Source: Bos javanicus (lineage: Eukaryota > Chordata > Mammalia > Artiodactyla > Bovidae). From it: DNA of 64,000 nt. How positions within the stretch are numbered: position 1 is the first letter of the stretch; each line of letters begins with the position of its first letter. A model generated the notes under the pieces. That model was not told the DNA's origin and searched no databases. It saw nothing but the letters and a program-made list of their open reading frames with translations. Positions 54,776 to 64,000 of the stretch are shown piece by piece. Where the stretch lies: positions 73,182,178 to 73,246,177 of the forward strand of contig NC_083875.1 of assembly GCF_032452875.1 (NCBI RefSeq), given 5' to 3'. The position numbers were made by a program, and so were the translations under genes.

Positions 54776-54970
54776 TCAGTCCCGATTCTCTTGAGAGTCT
54801 GAAACCTGGGGCCTACACCTATGAGGGCAGCCTCTTCTCCGGTATGGTCCTTTGCAGACAGGACATGGAGCCAGGGGCGGCTTAGAGGCCTGAGGGCAAT
54901 CTCCCTCGAGATACCCTCTTTCCACAGTAATAACAAGTCCGGCCCTTTTCACATGGGTCCCTCTGGGCAT
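54776..54970 (-). pseudogene. gag remnant: nucleocapsid zinc-knuckle region
   Basis: A minus-strand 64-codon frame contains RGYLEGDCPQ and then CPVCKGPYRRRGCPHRC. The first looks like a knuckle that lost its two N-terminal Cys, and the second has C-x2-C-x4-Y-x4-C, with Tyr where the zinc-binding His should be. Arg/Lys-rich as expected for RNA-binding nucleocapsid. Confidence 0.75.
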
Positions 54971-55593
54971 TTTTCTCAGGCCGTTTCAGAGCAGGTCAAA
55001 CAGCCTTTGTTGGGGCTTCAGTCTTTTGCCTGATTCTTTTTTGCCTCTTATTTTCTTCCTTGTATTCTCTACCATAATATACCGTCTGAGCCAGCTGTAA
55101 CAGTTTTCCTAAAGATTGATTTGGTCCAACGCCTGGTTTTGTAACTTACAGCAGATATCTGGAGCTGACTGAGTGAGAAGTCTGTCTTTTAAGATCATTC
55201 CTCCTCTGCACTTTCAAGATTGACATCAGTAAACTTGTGGAGAGCCTCCTGTAGTCTATACTAGGAGTTTATCAGGAATTTCCTTCTCTCCCTGTTCTGT
55301 GTCAGCCAACTGAGCATAGTTTAAAGTCTTAGCATGTACTTAAGTCCTATAAGAGTACATCTGGCAAAGTGGCTATGTTATGGAAACTGTTTGGCTCCCA
55401 GTAGGAAGGAGGGCTATTTCATGTTCCCTCTTTCCCCTTGTCTCATGTTCAAGCCATTCATTTCCAAAAGTAGTAGCCTCCCCCAAAACTCGAGCTCTCA
55501 AGTCAGGAGTCAGCATCTGTCCCAAGACATACATTACATCTCTCTAAGTAATGTCATAAAGTAAAGTTAGTCCCATAAAGGCTTCTATATACT
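54971..55593 (-). pseudogene. gag remnant: capsid region
   Basis: By order this is capsid. Frame-shifted minus-strand pieces such as DVMYVLGQ-like and TFGNEW-like sequence (55450-55560) fit a gag structural region, but I could not confirm a major homology region. A BovB insertion forms its upstream border. Confidence 0.5.
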
Positions 55594-56337
55594 GTGCAGT
55601 TCAGTTCAATTGCTCAGTAGTGTCTGACTCTTTGTGACACCATGGACTGCAACGCGCCAGGCCTCCCTGTCCATCACCAACTCCCGGAGTTTATTCAAAC
55701 TCATGTCCATTGAGTCATTGATACCATCCAACCATCTCATCCTCTGTCGTCCCCTTCTCCTGCCTTCAGTATTTCCAAGCATCAGGGTCTTTTCAAATGA
55801 GTCAGCTCTTTGCATCAGGTGGCCAAAGTATTGGAGTCTCAGCTTCAACATCAGTCCTTCCAATGAATATTCAGGACTGATCTCCTTTAGGATGGACTGG
55901 TTGGATCTCCTTGCAGTCCAAGGGACTCTCAAGAGTCTTCTCCAACACCATAGTTCAAAAGCATCAATTCTTTGGTGCTCAGCCTTCTTTATAGTACAAC
56001 TCTCATATCGATACATGACTACTGGAAAAACCATAGCCTTGACTAGATGGACCTTTCTTGGCAAAGTAATGTCTCTGCTCTATAATATGCTGTCTATGTT
56101 GGTCATAACTTTTCTCCCAAGGAATAAGCGTCTTTTAATTTCATGGCTGCAGTCACCATCTACAGTGATTTTGGAGCCCAAAAAAATAGTCTGCCACTGT
56201 TTCCACTGTTCTTCCATCTATTTACCATGAAGTGATGGAACCGGATGCCATGATCTTGTTTTCTGAATGTTGAGTTTTAAGCCAACTTTTTCACTCTCCT
56301 CTTTCACTTTCATCAAGAGGCTCTTTAGTTATATACT
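55586..56337 (-). mobile_element. BovB LINE inserted in proviral gag
   Basis: Antisense BovB 3' part (55594-56329) flanked by the 8-bp duplication tatatact at 55586-55593 and 56330-56337. A 152-codon minus-strand frame (55606-56064) is the ORF C-terminus (WCWRRLLRVPWTARR, MLKLRLQYFGHLM, RMRWLDGINDSMDMSL). The reverse transcriptase core is absent. Confidence 0.93.
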
Positions 56338-56798
56338 TTTCTGAATTCTCTAAATAGTCTCGACCGCAATTGGTACTGTTTGAATTTCTACTGAGACTGA
56401 GGCAACCCCTACTGGAAGGGTGCCCTGATTCTCAGCCTATTCAGTTGGGAGCCCCAGATACAGGGGCAAAGTAAGAGAACAGGAGGCAGCTGAAGGTTTC
56501 ACATCCAAATCTGCACCCTTATGACATAAGTCTGCATGTCTCTCAGAGAGGTAAAGAAGAACATGTCACTTCTTCTCATTTCTTTTCTATGGAACTGGTC
56601 TAGTTGTAAAATGGTATCGTAATTGAGAGACCCTTTAACAGGCCAGTGCTCCCCATCTTCCAAAGGATACCATGGCCATTCAGTATCAAAGAAGAAGATC
56701 AGGCATGTCTTTTTAAATTCTGGGGATCCAACTTGTTCCAACATTTTTTTTTTTTTAATACATTTTAAAGGAGTGGTTTTGGAACTGTTAGCTCCCAT
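56338..56798 (-). pseudogene. gag remnant: matrix N-terminus
   Basis: A minus-strand frame starting at 56798 begins MGANSSK, a possible N-myristoylation signal (MGxxxS), and contains TEWPWYPLEDGEHWPV and SLNYDTILQLDQF. These are typical of class I ERV matrix proteins (W-P-x-Y-x-L-x-[DG]-x-E-x-W-P). The frame is open for 99 codons, then lost before the BovB insertion. Confidence 0.8.
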
Positions 56799-58011
56799 CT
56801 ATAAGAGAGAAAAAAGAAGCATCCACAGCTGTGGCTTCTTTGTAACAGAAGAGTCCTTTCCTGCTCTAGATGGGGGTGTAGACAGACTGTCCACCGAAGC
56901 TTTCCATCTCTGGTCGGACTTAATCTGTCCCTTACCAACACAGACATCTTACTCGTCCCTCCCTGTTTTACCACTATGCAACAGGGTAGACCTGATGGCA
57001 TCCCAGACCAACTTAGTTTCATACCATCAAAACCTTTGATTTGCCCTTTTCTCTGATGCCACCTGGGGTGGAGCAGAGTAGCTTTCCCGGAATGTTTCCC
57101 AAGCTACGCCTACTGGGGAGGGATCCATCTTATGTGTGCCGGTGCCCATTCCTGAGTGCAGTCCTGGCCTCAGTAGAAGTGGTGAGTCATTGCCACATCA
57201 GTATAGCAAAAGAGGTAGTGGAGGGTTGGCTAGTGAGGAAAAAGTGATTTTTGTCTTCGAGCTACTAGGACCAATCCTTCCAGTTCATTTCCATAGTTTT
57301 CACAAAAGAATATCTAAGGAGTTGAGACAAAAGCCACCAGAGAGCCTCCTCTGGTCCACTAAGAGCTAGCACTACCAAAGGAAGAAGTCCACTGTATTTC
57401 CAATCTGAACAAATCCTGCAGTTCCCAGTCTGTGTCCTCAAAAACCTCACGGTCACCAGCAGTGCTTCTATCCATATAGATAGGAGGCACAACCATGACA
57501 AAGACTCACTTTCAGGTCGCTGGCCCCTGAGGCAGGCAGCCAAGCTAGAGTCATCCCTGGAGCTAGAGTTCCACCTCTCACATAGGGGCTTCTAGGAACT
57601 TTGTAGCAAGGCTTGCGTAGTCTAACAAGGCTAAGCGCTTCCATATATGGGGTTTCTAAGGAAAAGTACACAATAACAGCATGGGTCACAAGTCCCTTGA
57701 AAGTCTATGATCCAACAGATTGTTAGTAGTTCTAATTCCCCACACGATTATGAAGTGGACAAAGAGACCAGAAAAAGCTGGCCGAGAAAGGAAAGTTCAG
57801 GCCACATGCTTCGCACATTTCTGACTGCTCCCCTCTAAGGGATGTTGGGTGTCTCTTGGCATTGATAGGTTGGTTAAAACCCCGATAAGGCTCCCCGTTT
57901 TGGGCTGCCTTCAGTCATTATGAGGCATTGGGAAACAGAAGAGCAGGGCTTAATGCTCACTTCACGCAGGGCATGTCATTCATTCACACAAGCACACAGG
58001 AGAGTTAGTAA
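56799..58011 (-). other. Provirus leader and possible 5' LTR part
   Basis: About 1.2 kb between the gag start and the BovB that cuts the 5' LTR. A primer-binding site complementary to a tRNA 3' end was not recognised. The frame 57265-57543 on the minus strand has no motif I know. Some of this may be non-proviral. Confidence 0.45.
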
Positions 58012-60210
58012 GTTCAGTTCAATTCAGTCGCTCAGTCCTGTCCGACTCTTTGTGACCCCATGAATCGCAGCACACCAGGCCTCCTTGTCCATCACCAACT
58101 CCCAGAGTTCACTCACACTCATGTCCATCGAGTCAGTGATGCCATCCAGCCATATCATCCTTTGTCATCCCCTTCTCCTCCTGCCCCCAATCCCTCCCAG
58201 CATCAGAGTCTTTGCCAATGAGTCAACTCTTCGTATGAGGTGGCCAAAGTACTGGAGTTTCAGCTTTAGCATCATTCCTTCCAAAGAAATCCCAGGGCTG
58301 ATCTCCTTCAGAATGGGCTGGTTGGATCTCCTTGCAGTCCAAGGGACTCTCAAGAGTCTTCTCCAACACCACAGTTCAAAAGCATCAGTTCTTCGGCGCT
58401 CAGCCTTCTTCACAGTCCAACTCTCACATCCATACATGACCACTGGAAAAACCATAACCTTGACCAGACGGACCTTTGTTGGCAAAGTAATGTCTCTGCT
58501 TTTGAATATGCTATCTAGGTTGGTCATAACTTTTCTTCCAAGGAGTAAGCGTCTTTTAATTTCATGGCTGCAGTCACCATCTGCAGTGATTTTGGAGCCG
58601 CAAAAAATAAAGTCTGACACTGTTCCACTGTTTCTCCATCTATTTGCCATGAAGTGATGGGACCAGATGCCATGATCTTCGTTTTCTGAATGTTGAGCTT
58701 TAAGCCAACTTTTTCACTCTCCACTTTCACTTTCATCAAGAGGCTTTTGAGTTCCTCTTCACTTTCTGCCATAAGGGTGGTATCATCTGCATATCTGAGG
58801 TTATTGATATTTCTCCTGGCAATCTTGATTCCAGCTTGTGTTTCTTCCGGTCCAGCGTTTCTCATGATGTACTCTGCATATAAGGTAAATAAGTAGGGTA
58901 ACAATATACAGCCTTGACGGACTCTTTTTCCTATTTGGAACTCTCTTTCCTATTTCCGATTTCCTGTTGTTCCATGTCCAGTTCTAACTGTTGCTTCCTG
59001 ACCGGCATACAGATTTCTCAAGGGGCAGATCAGGTGGTCTGGTATTCCCATCTCCTTCAGCATTTTCCACAGTTTATTGTGATCCACACAGTCAAAGGCT
59101 TTGGCATAGTCAGTAAAGCAGAAATAGATGTTTTTCTGGAACTCTCTTGGCTTTTTCCATGATCCAGCGGATGTTGGCAATTTGATCTCTGGTTCCTCTG
59201 CTTTTCTACAACCAGCTTGAATATCTGGAAGTTCACGGTTCACGTCTTGCTGAAGCCTGGCTTGGAGAATTTTGAGCATTACTTTACTAGCGTCTGAGAT
59301 GAGTGCAATTGTGCGGTAGTTTGAGCATTCTTTGGCATTGCCTTTCTTTGGGATTAGAATGAAAACTGACGTTTTCCAGTCCTGTGGCCACTGCTGAGTT
59401 TTCCAAATTTGCTGGCATATTGAGTGCAGCACTTTCACAGCATCATCTTTCAGGATTTGAAAATAGCTCAACTAGAATTCCATTACCTCCACTAGCTTTG
59501 TTCATAGTGATGCTTCCTAAGGCCCACTTGACTTCACATTCCAGAATGTCTGGCTTTAGGTGAGTGATCACACCATCGTGATTATCTGGGTCATGAAGCT
59601 CTTTTTTGTACAGTTCTTCTGTGTATTCTTGCCACCTCTTCTTAATATCTTCTGTTTCTGTTAGGTCCATACCTGTTAGGTCTGTCCTTTATCGAGCCCA
59701 TCTTTGCATGAAATGTCCCTTGGTATCTCTAATTTTCTTGAAGAGATCTCTAGTCTTTCCCATTCTGTTTTTTTCCTCTATTTCTTTTCATTGATCGCTG
59801 AGGAAGGCTTTCTTATCTCTCCTTGCTATTCTTTGGAACTCTGCATTCAGATGCTTATATCTTTACTTTTCTCCTTTGCTTTTTGCTTCTCCTCTTTTCA
59901 CAGCTATTTGTAAGGTCTCCTCAGACAGCCATTTTGCTTTTTTGCATTTGTTTTCCATGGGTATGGTCCTGATCCCTGTCTCCTGTACAATGTCACGAAC
60001 CTCCATCCATAGTTCATCAGGTACTCTATCAGATCTAGTCCCTTAAATCTATTTCTCACTTCCGCTATATAATCATAAGGGATTTGATTTAGGTCCTACC
60101 TGAATGGTCTAGAGGTTTTCCCCACTGTCTTCAATTTAAGTCTGAATTTGGCAATAAGGAGTTCGTGATCTGATCCACAGTCAGTTCCCGGTCTTGTTTT
60201 TGCTGACTCT
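58012..60210 (-). mobile_element. BovB (RTE) LINE, longest copy, in the 5' LTR region
   Basis: About 2.2 kb antisense BovB with 3' tail at 58012 and 5' truncation at about 60210, where LTR sequence begins. Minus-strand frames 59443-59670, 58950-59471, 58524-58904 and 58165-58650 carry successive reverse transcriptase parts: TEDIKKRWQEYTEELYKKEL, PKKGNAKECSNYRTIALI, DYAKAFDCVDH and NNLRYADDTTLMAE (YADD codons at 58782-58793), then the C-terminus. Small insertions near 58620 and 58935-58965 break the frame. No endonuclease domain was found. Confidence 0.92.
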
Positions 60211-60435
60211 ACAGAGTTTAAACTGAGTTGTTTATTGTGTGATCATCAATTCTGGGTTTAAAGAAAAAAACATTTTATGTGACTAAGGAATATAGAGGGG
60301 AAAAAAAGCCTTTGTCCTTTCCTCCTCCTTGAAAATTCCAGACCCCTATCTCCTCCTTGAGAACCAACCCCAAACCCTTTCTCCTCCTTGGAACCCTGGA
60401 CTTCTTATCAGTCTGCCTAGGAATTGACTCTCTCA
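60211..60435 (-). repeat. Provirus 5' LTR (partial, cut by BovB)
   Basis: Matches 52064-52246 in the same orientation, with extra internal segments (60271-60289 and an extra cctttctcctcc-type repeat near 60340-60390). On the minus strand its outer end begins TGAGAGAGTC, in keeping with a 5'-TG LTR terminus. The divergence from the 3' LTR indicates an old integration. Confidence 0.78.
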
Positions 60436-61504
60436 GTACTTAAGCTGGCTTCATGGTTGAAACTGACATCTGATCACTTAGTCCCAAAGGACAGAAAATT
60501 GCTATAGAAATCTTTGTCCTGGTGTCAGAGTTCTTTCTCTGTGGGTCACAAGCCCTGTTTCAGTGTGTGGCTCTCATGAGAGGCAAGAGGAGGTGGGATG
60601 ACGGTCAGAACAGGGTAGGGGGGGTGCTTTGGGTATTTTTCCAGTTTTGTTTTCCTCTGACTTTGGTACCTGGCTTTTAGAATTTCTTGCACTGCTTCCA
60701 GAGACAAAAACTGTCTTTTCCTGGAATCTTTTATTGAAAAACTGAGCTTTCGCTAGCCAGGCTGTCTCTTTGTCTGACACAGAGAGAAAGCACTAGACTG
60801 AGTGGGAAGGTGTGGTTCCCGTCTTCCCAGAATTGAGGGTCAGTGCAGCACAGTACACAGAGAGACCTGGATACCATCCTGGATCCCACGGGGTCCAGAT
60901 ACTCAGAAAAGACATGAGATTCATTTTGAAGAGCTATTATATGGGGCAATTGGATATAGAGCCACCCCAGTGTGTGAATACATCAGAGTGAGATGGTCAG
61001 ATACAGTTAATCAGGAAGTTGCTTAGAGGAGTAATTGAATTTAATATCTCAGCCATAGACTCCAAGACGCTTATCCTGGGGAACGGATCTCAGTGCTGGT
61101 CCCCTTATTTTACAGATGGTCATATCCCAGAGGGAATAATTTGCTCAAAGTCACTTAGCAAGTTGGTGATCAAATTAAAGATAGAAATTAAGTAAGTTCC
61201 TATACTTCCAGCAAAGAACATTTACATGGAAGAGGAGAGGGTGAGCAGAGGAAACACTGATTCTTTTGCAGAGGGAGAGATGAAGTAGAAGGCCAGAGAA
61301 GAGGCTTTTGACTGTGGTCTGCATTCTTTGGGAAAGAAGATGGAGAATAGAATTTGGGTTTTCTGATACCCAGTGAGTGATACCATTGTCTCCATGACCC
61401 TGGAATGTCTAATTTACTCAGTGGATGGTTTCTGTATTCCTGCTACTATTGAAGACAAAGCTGTTTTTCTTTTCCTCCTGTCACTTTGATTTTAATCTCC
61501 AGAA
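60436..61504. other. Flank of provirus, unique with MIR-like core
   Basis: 61090-61185 (acagatggtcatatcccaga, aaagtcacttagcaagttgg) resembles an antisense MIR. The rest is unassigned. Confidence 0.45.
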
Positions 61505-61990
61505 ATTCTTTTTTTTTTAATACATGATTTGTATTGGAGGTGGCTCAGTGGTAAAGAAGCCGCTTGCCCTTGCAGGAGATGCAGGTTTGATCCCTGGGTC
61601 ACGAAGATCCCATGGAGAAGGAAAAGGCAACCTGCTTCAGTATGCTTGCCTGGGGAATTCCACGGACAGAGGAGCCTGGCAGGCTGCAGTCCATGGGGTT
61701 AAAGAGTCGGACACAATTTAGTGACTAAATAACAATAAGGATAGCTGTGTAATTGATTTACAATGTTGTGTTAGTTCAGATGTGCAGCAAAGTGAACCAG
61801 TTATATATATACATATACCCACACTTTTAGATTCTTTCCCCATGTAGGTCATAACAGCATTGAGTAGCATTCTCTGTGCTGTACAGTAGGTCCTTACTAG
61901 TTATCTATTATATATATAGTAGTGTTTATATGTCAGTCCCAATCTCCCAGTCTGTCCCTTCTCTTCTCCCTGTACCCCCCAGGTAACCAT
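61505..61990 (-). repeat. L1 3' end split by a Bov-tA
   Basis: Antisense L1 3' UTR from 61738 (attgatttacaatgttgtgt, cagcaaagtgaaccagttat, gtgctgtacagtaggtcctt). The T-rich start at 61508-61532 is its other end, separated by a SINE at 61530-61737. Confidence 0.8.
61530..61737 (+). repeat. Bov-tA SINE nested in L1
   Basis: Sense: aggtggctcagtggtaaaga, ggtttgatccctgggtcacg, gtcggacacaatttagtgac. Confidence 0.9.
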
Positions 61991-62129
61991 AAAAATCATA
62001 AAAAGATACCCAGAATAGAAATGTAAAAAGTGAAACCTCAAAGATTGCCAAGAGGGAGAAGTTTTCAGCAAATGCAGAAATATCTATACTGTCTGGTTGG
62101 AGGAATATTTGAATTTCTCTATTTTGTGT

Positions 62130-62322
62130 AGCTCGACAACTCAGGAGAACCTACTGTGTTGCTCAGAGCTCTCTACTCAGTGCTCTGTGATGACCTAAAT
62201 GGGAAGGAAATCCTACCAAGAGGGGATGTATGTATATGTATAACTGATTCGCTTTGCTATGCAACAGAATGTAACATAGCATTGTAAAGCAACTACAATA
62301 AAAATTAATTTTGAAAAGTTCC
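62130..62322 (+). repeat. L1 3' UTR fragment
   Basis: Sense: gctcagagctctctactcag, aactgattcgctttgctatg, gcattgtaaagcaactacaa, ending in aataaaaattaatttt. Confidence 0.82.
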
Positions 62323-62481
62323 TTGAACTGAAACCAGAGTGTCATTTTAAATCCGAGCTGTCACAGTTTGCTTTTCGTCCACTCCTGTGTCCAGACTTGT
62401 GCTGACTTTTGCAGGGAGGATCAAAGACATTATTAAATACATTCCTTGCACTCCTGAATTATGTGACAATGTGTGTGTGCA

Positions 62482-62698
62482 CACTCAGTCACTCAGTTGT
62501 GTCTGACTCTTTGTGACCCCATGGACTGTATGAAGCCCCCCAGGCTCCTCTTTCCATGGAATTCTCCAGGCAAGAATACTGGAGTGGGTTGCCATTGCCT
62601 TCTCCAGAGGATCTTCCTGATCCAGGGATTGAACCTATGTCTGCCGTGTCTCTTGCATTGCAGGTGGATTCTTAGTCCCCTGAGCCACCAGGGAATGC
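62482..62698 (-). repeat. Bov-tA SINE
   Basis: Antisense full copy: gttgtgtctgactctttgtg, ggcaagaatactggagtggg, gagccaccagggaatgcc. Flanked on the tail side by a short (gt)n. Confidence 0.9.
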
Positions 62699-63567
62699 CT
62701 GCTAGTACAAAGACTGAAATTAGTAGGGCTAGAGATAGTAGGAGAGGCACATGAACGGGGGGTGAAGATGGAGGCCTGAGTCCTTGACTCCTGGTTTTAT
62801 AGGCAACGCTTGATTTTCCCCTCTCCTGTCCTCACTTGCTTTCCCAGGAATCCATAAAGTGTCAGGAACCAGCTCCTGCACAGAACATCCTCTTAGAACA
62901 ATTTTAGGAATGTGGTAATAAAATCCATTTTCTTACGGTCGGAGACTGCATCCTTTGATGTGTTCCAGCTTGTCTATTCAGAACTAACTTGGCACAGTGA
63001 TCGCAAGAAGAATGGCCATCTTCATACTTCTTGGGGGAACTCTTGGCAAACCAGGCTGATATGGACAGGCAATAATTAAATTGCCTTGGATAGTGTCTAA
63101 TATAATTGAGACCAAGAACTTGTGAAAAAGTACCCCACACAAAGAGCTGTCTCTCATAGGTAGTCCCCGGAGACTTGAAGCTCTTTCTTTACTGTATTAT
63201 AAGACCTAATATCTTAATTAAAATGAGAAGATATTGGGGGGAAAAACTAGGAGCAGACAAATAATTTGCAAGAAATAAAAGATCCTTTTCTGCCTAGAGG
63301 CTTTGAAAGACAAGATTTTATGGGCTTGATTTCTCAGTTTGAAAGACAAGGACATGGAAATATTTTATATGGAAATGAATGAATAAAAAAGCAAGGTTAG
63401 TTTACCTCTTCTTTTCAAAAATGAGATTTTAAAAAAAGTTTCATTTATGTTTTTCTAAAGACTGATGAGGAAGAGACAATTCAGAAAATGCTAAAAGCCT
63501 AAAATGCAGGTGGTTTCATGATTTTAATCAGCTTTTGTGTTTTGTGCTTTCAGATCATTGGCATTAG
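62699..63567. other. Unique intronic sequence
   Basis: Nothing recognised. Confidence 0.4.
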
Positions 63568-63702
63568 CAGTAGTTGTTCAGATGCTAAGTCATGTCTGAC
63601 TCTTTTGCGGCCCCGTGGACTGCAGCCCACCAGGCTCCTCTGACCACGGGATTCCTCATGCAAGAATGCTGGAGTGGATGCCATTTCCTTCTCCAGGGGA
63701 TT
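63568..63702 (-). repeat. Bov-tA SINE, head missing
   Basis: Antisense: agtcatgtctgactcttttg, actgcagcccaccaggctcc, gccatttccttctccagg. Confidence 0.87.
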
Positions 63703-63856
63703 ATCAGAGAGTATTGCAATCATAGATAAATGTGTTCATCTCTTTCCTCTCTGTTTGCCTAGAACCTTGAACTTCTTGAAGGGCTCTTACCTCTAATCCC
63801 ATTGCTGTCCTCACTGTCCGCTCTTAGGTTAAGGACCCTTTACTCCACATGTACTC

Positions 63857-63994
63857 TTTTTTTTTTTTTTTTTACTTTTTGGCCACACCCTGTGGGATGC
63901 AGGATTCGGAATCTTCGTTCCCCTATGAGAGATTGAGCCCACACCCTGTGCGTTGGAAGGCAGGGTCTTATCCATTGAACTTCCAGGGAAGCCC
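63857..63994 (-). repeat. CHR-type tRNA-Glu SINE at window end
   Basis: Antisense with a T-run tail (63857-63872), ttttggccacaccctgtggg, and the head end cttccagggaagcccc. Confidence 0.86.
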
Positions 63995-64000
63995 CTACAT

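Larger units (their letters stand above)
52064..60435 (-). mobile_element. Decayed class I endogenous retrovirus (provirus)
   Basis: Two similar direct terminal segments (52064-52246 and 60211-60435) bracket remnants that read, on the minus strand, in proviral order: leader, gag (matrix, capsid, nucleocapsid), pro, pol (RT, integrase), env, polypurine tract, LTR. The RT, protease and gag motifs point to a gammaretrovirus-like class I element. Two BovB insertions (55594-56329 and 58012-60210) inflate its length; without them it is about 5.4 kb, so there are also large deletions. All genes are broken. It lies antisense to DOCK5 within intron 5. Confidence 0.85.
1..64000 (+). other. DOCK5: DOCK5 gene, internal part (intron 1 to intron 5)
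   Basis: Four coding exons in one orientation, with matching splice phases, place the whole window inside one large gene. Neither the first exon (N-terminal Met and about 14 residues in this family) nor any exon after the fourth was found, so the window starts and ends in introns. DOCK5 is a DOCK-A family guanine-nucleotide exchange factor for Rac that works with ELMO at the plasma membrane in migration, osteoclast and myoblast biology (family knowledge). Exon numbering 2-5 is inferred from the usual DOCK1/2/5 structure. Everything between exons is intronic and mostly retroposons. Confidence 0.9.

Noticed and set aside
58085..58657. 190-codon plus-strand frame
   Set aside because: It is the reverse complement of the BovB ORF. 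Near-identical shadow frames appear at the other antisense BovB copies (55634-56230, 30156-30449).
60436..64000. Possible DOCK5 exon 6 near the window end
   Set aside because: I searched for the expected continuation after KLYV (two Asn codons, then a Leu/Thr-rich helix). No AG-bounded open segment with such a peptide was found, so it presumably lies beyond 64000.
1..64000. A novel multi-gene system (defence, biosynthetic or regulatory)
   Set aside because: The window is intronic vertebrate DNA dominated by known retroposon types. No cluster of unrelated coding genes exists here.

Overview
The window is nuclear DNA of a ruminant, most likely a bovid. The evidence is the density of ruminant-specific retroposons: about 20 Bov-tA SINEs, 5 Bov-A2 dimers and 8 BovB (RTE) LINE copies or fragments, plus CHR-type tRNA-Glu SINEs and cetartiodactyl L1 3' ends. 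There are no prokaryotic features, and the species cannot be fixed from sequence alone.

The only host protein-coding gene I can support is DOCK5, on the + strand. Four exons with canonical AG/GT borders and compatible phases lie at 5947-6030, 33514-33554, 40442-40497 and 43749-43845. Together they give 278 nt of coding sequence in one frame. They encode most of the N-terminal SH3 domain (YNYNAS, GDTVHILEMYEG, WYRGYTL, GIFPETYI) and the start of the following helical region (TLREWAVIWRKLYV). The window begins in the preceding intron (intron 1 by family gene structure) and ends inside the intron after the fourth exon. Introns 2, 3 and 4 are 27,483, 6,887 and 3,251 bp.

Region by region: 1-5946 is intron 1, with SINEs and an old antisense L1. 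6031-33513 is intron 2, a patchwork of nested L1, BovB and SINE insertions, including a 1.8-kb antisense BovB whose reverse transcriptase reading frame is broken by one base. 33555-40441 is intron 3 and carries a 78-bp mariner-derived mini-element. 40498-43748 is intron 4 and carries a 454-bp Tigger-like transposon with TA target duplications. 43846-64000 is the start of intron 5. Its second half holds a badly decayed class I (gammaretrovirus-like) endogenous provirus on the minus strand, about 52.06-60.44 kb. Matrix, capsid, nucleocapsid, protease, RT, integrase and env remnants are still in order, and the provirus is interrupted by two BovB insertions.

I found no CRISPR, operon, RNA gene or plainly new system. 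The items most worth a second look are the nested provirus, the inverted BovB copies flanking exons 3-5, the retroposons lying within 75 bp of two splice acceptors, and the two small DNA transposons.
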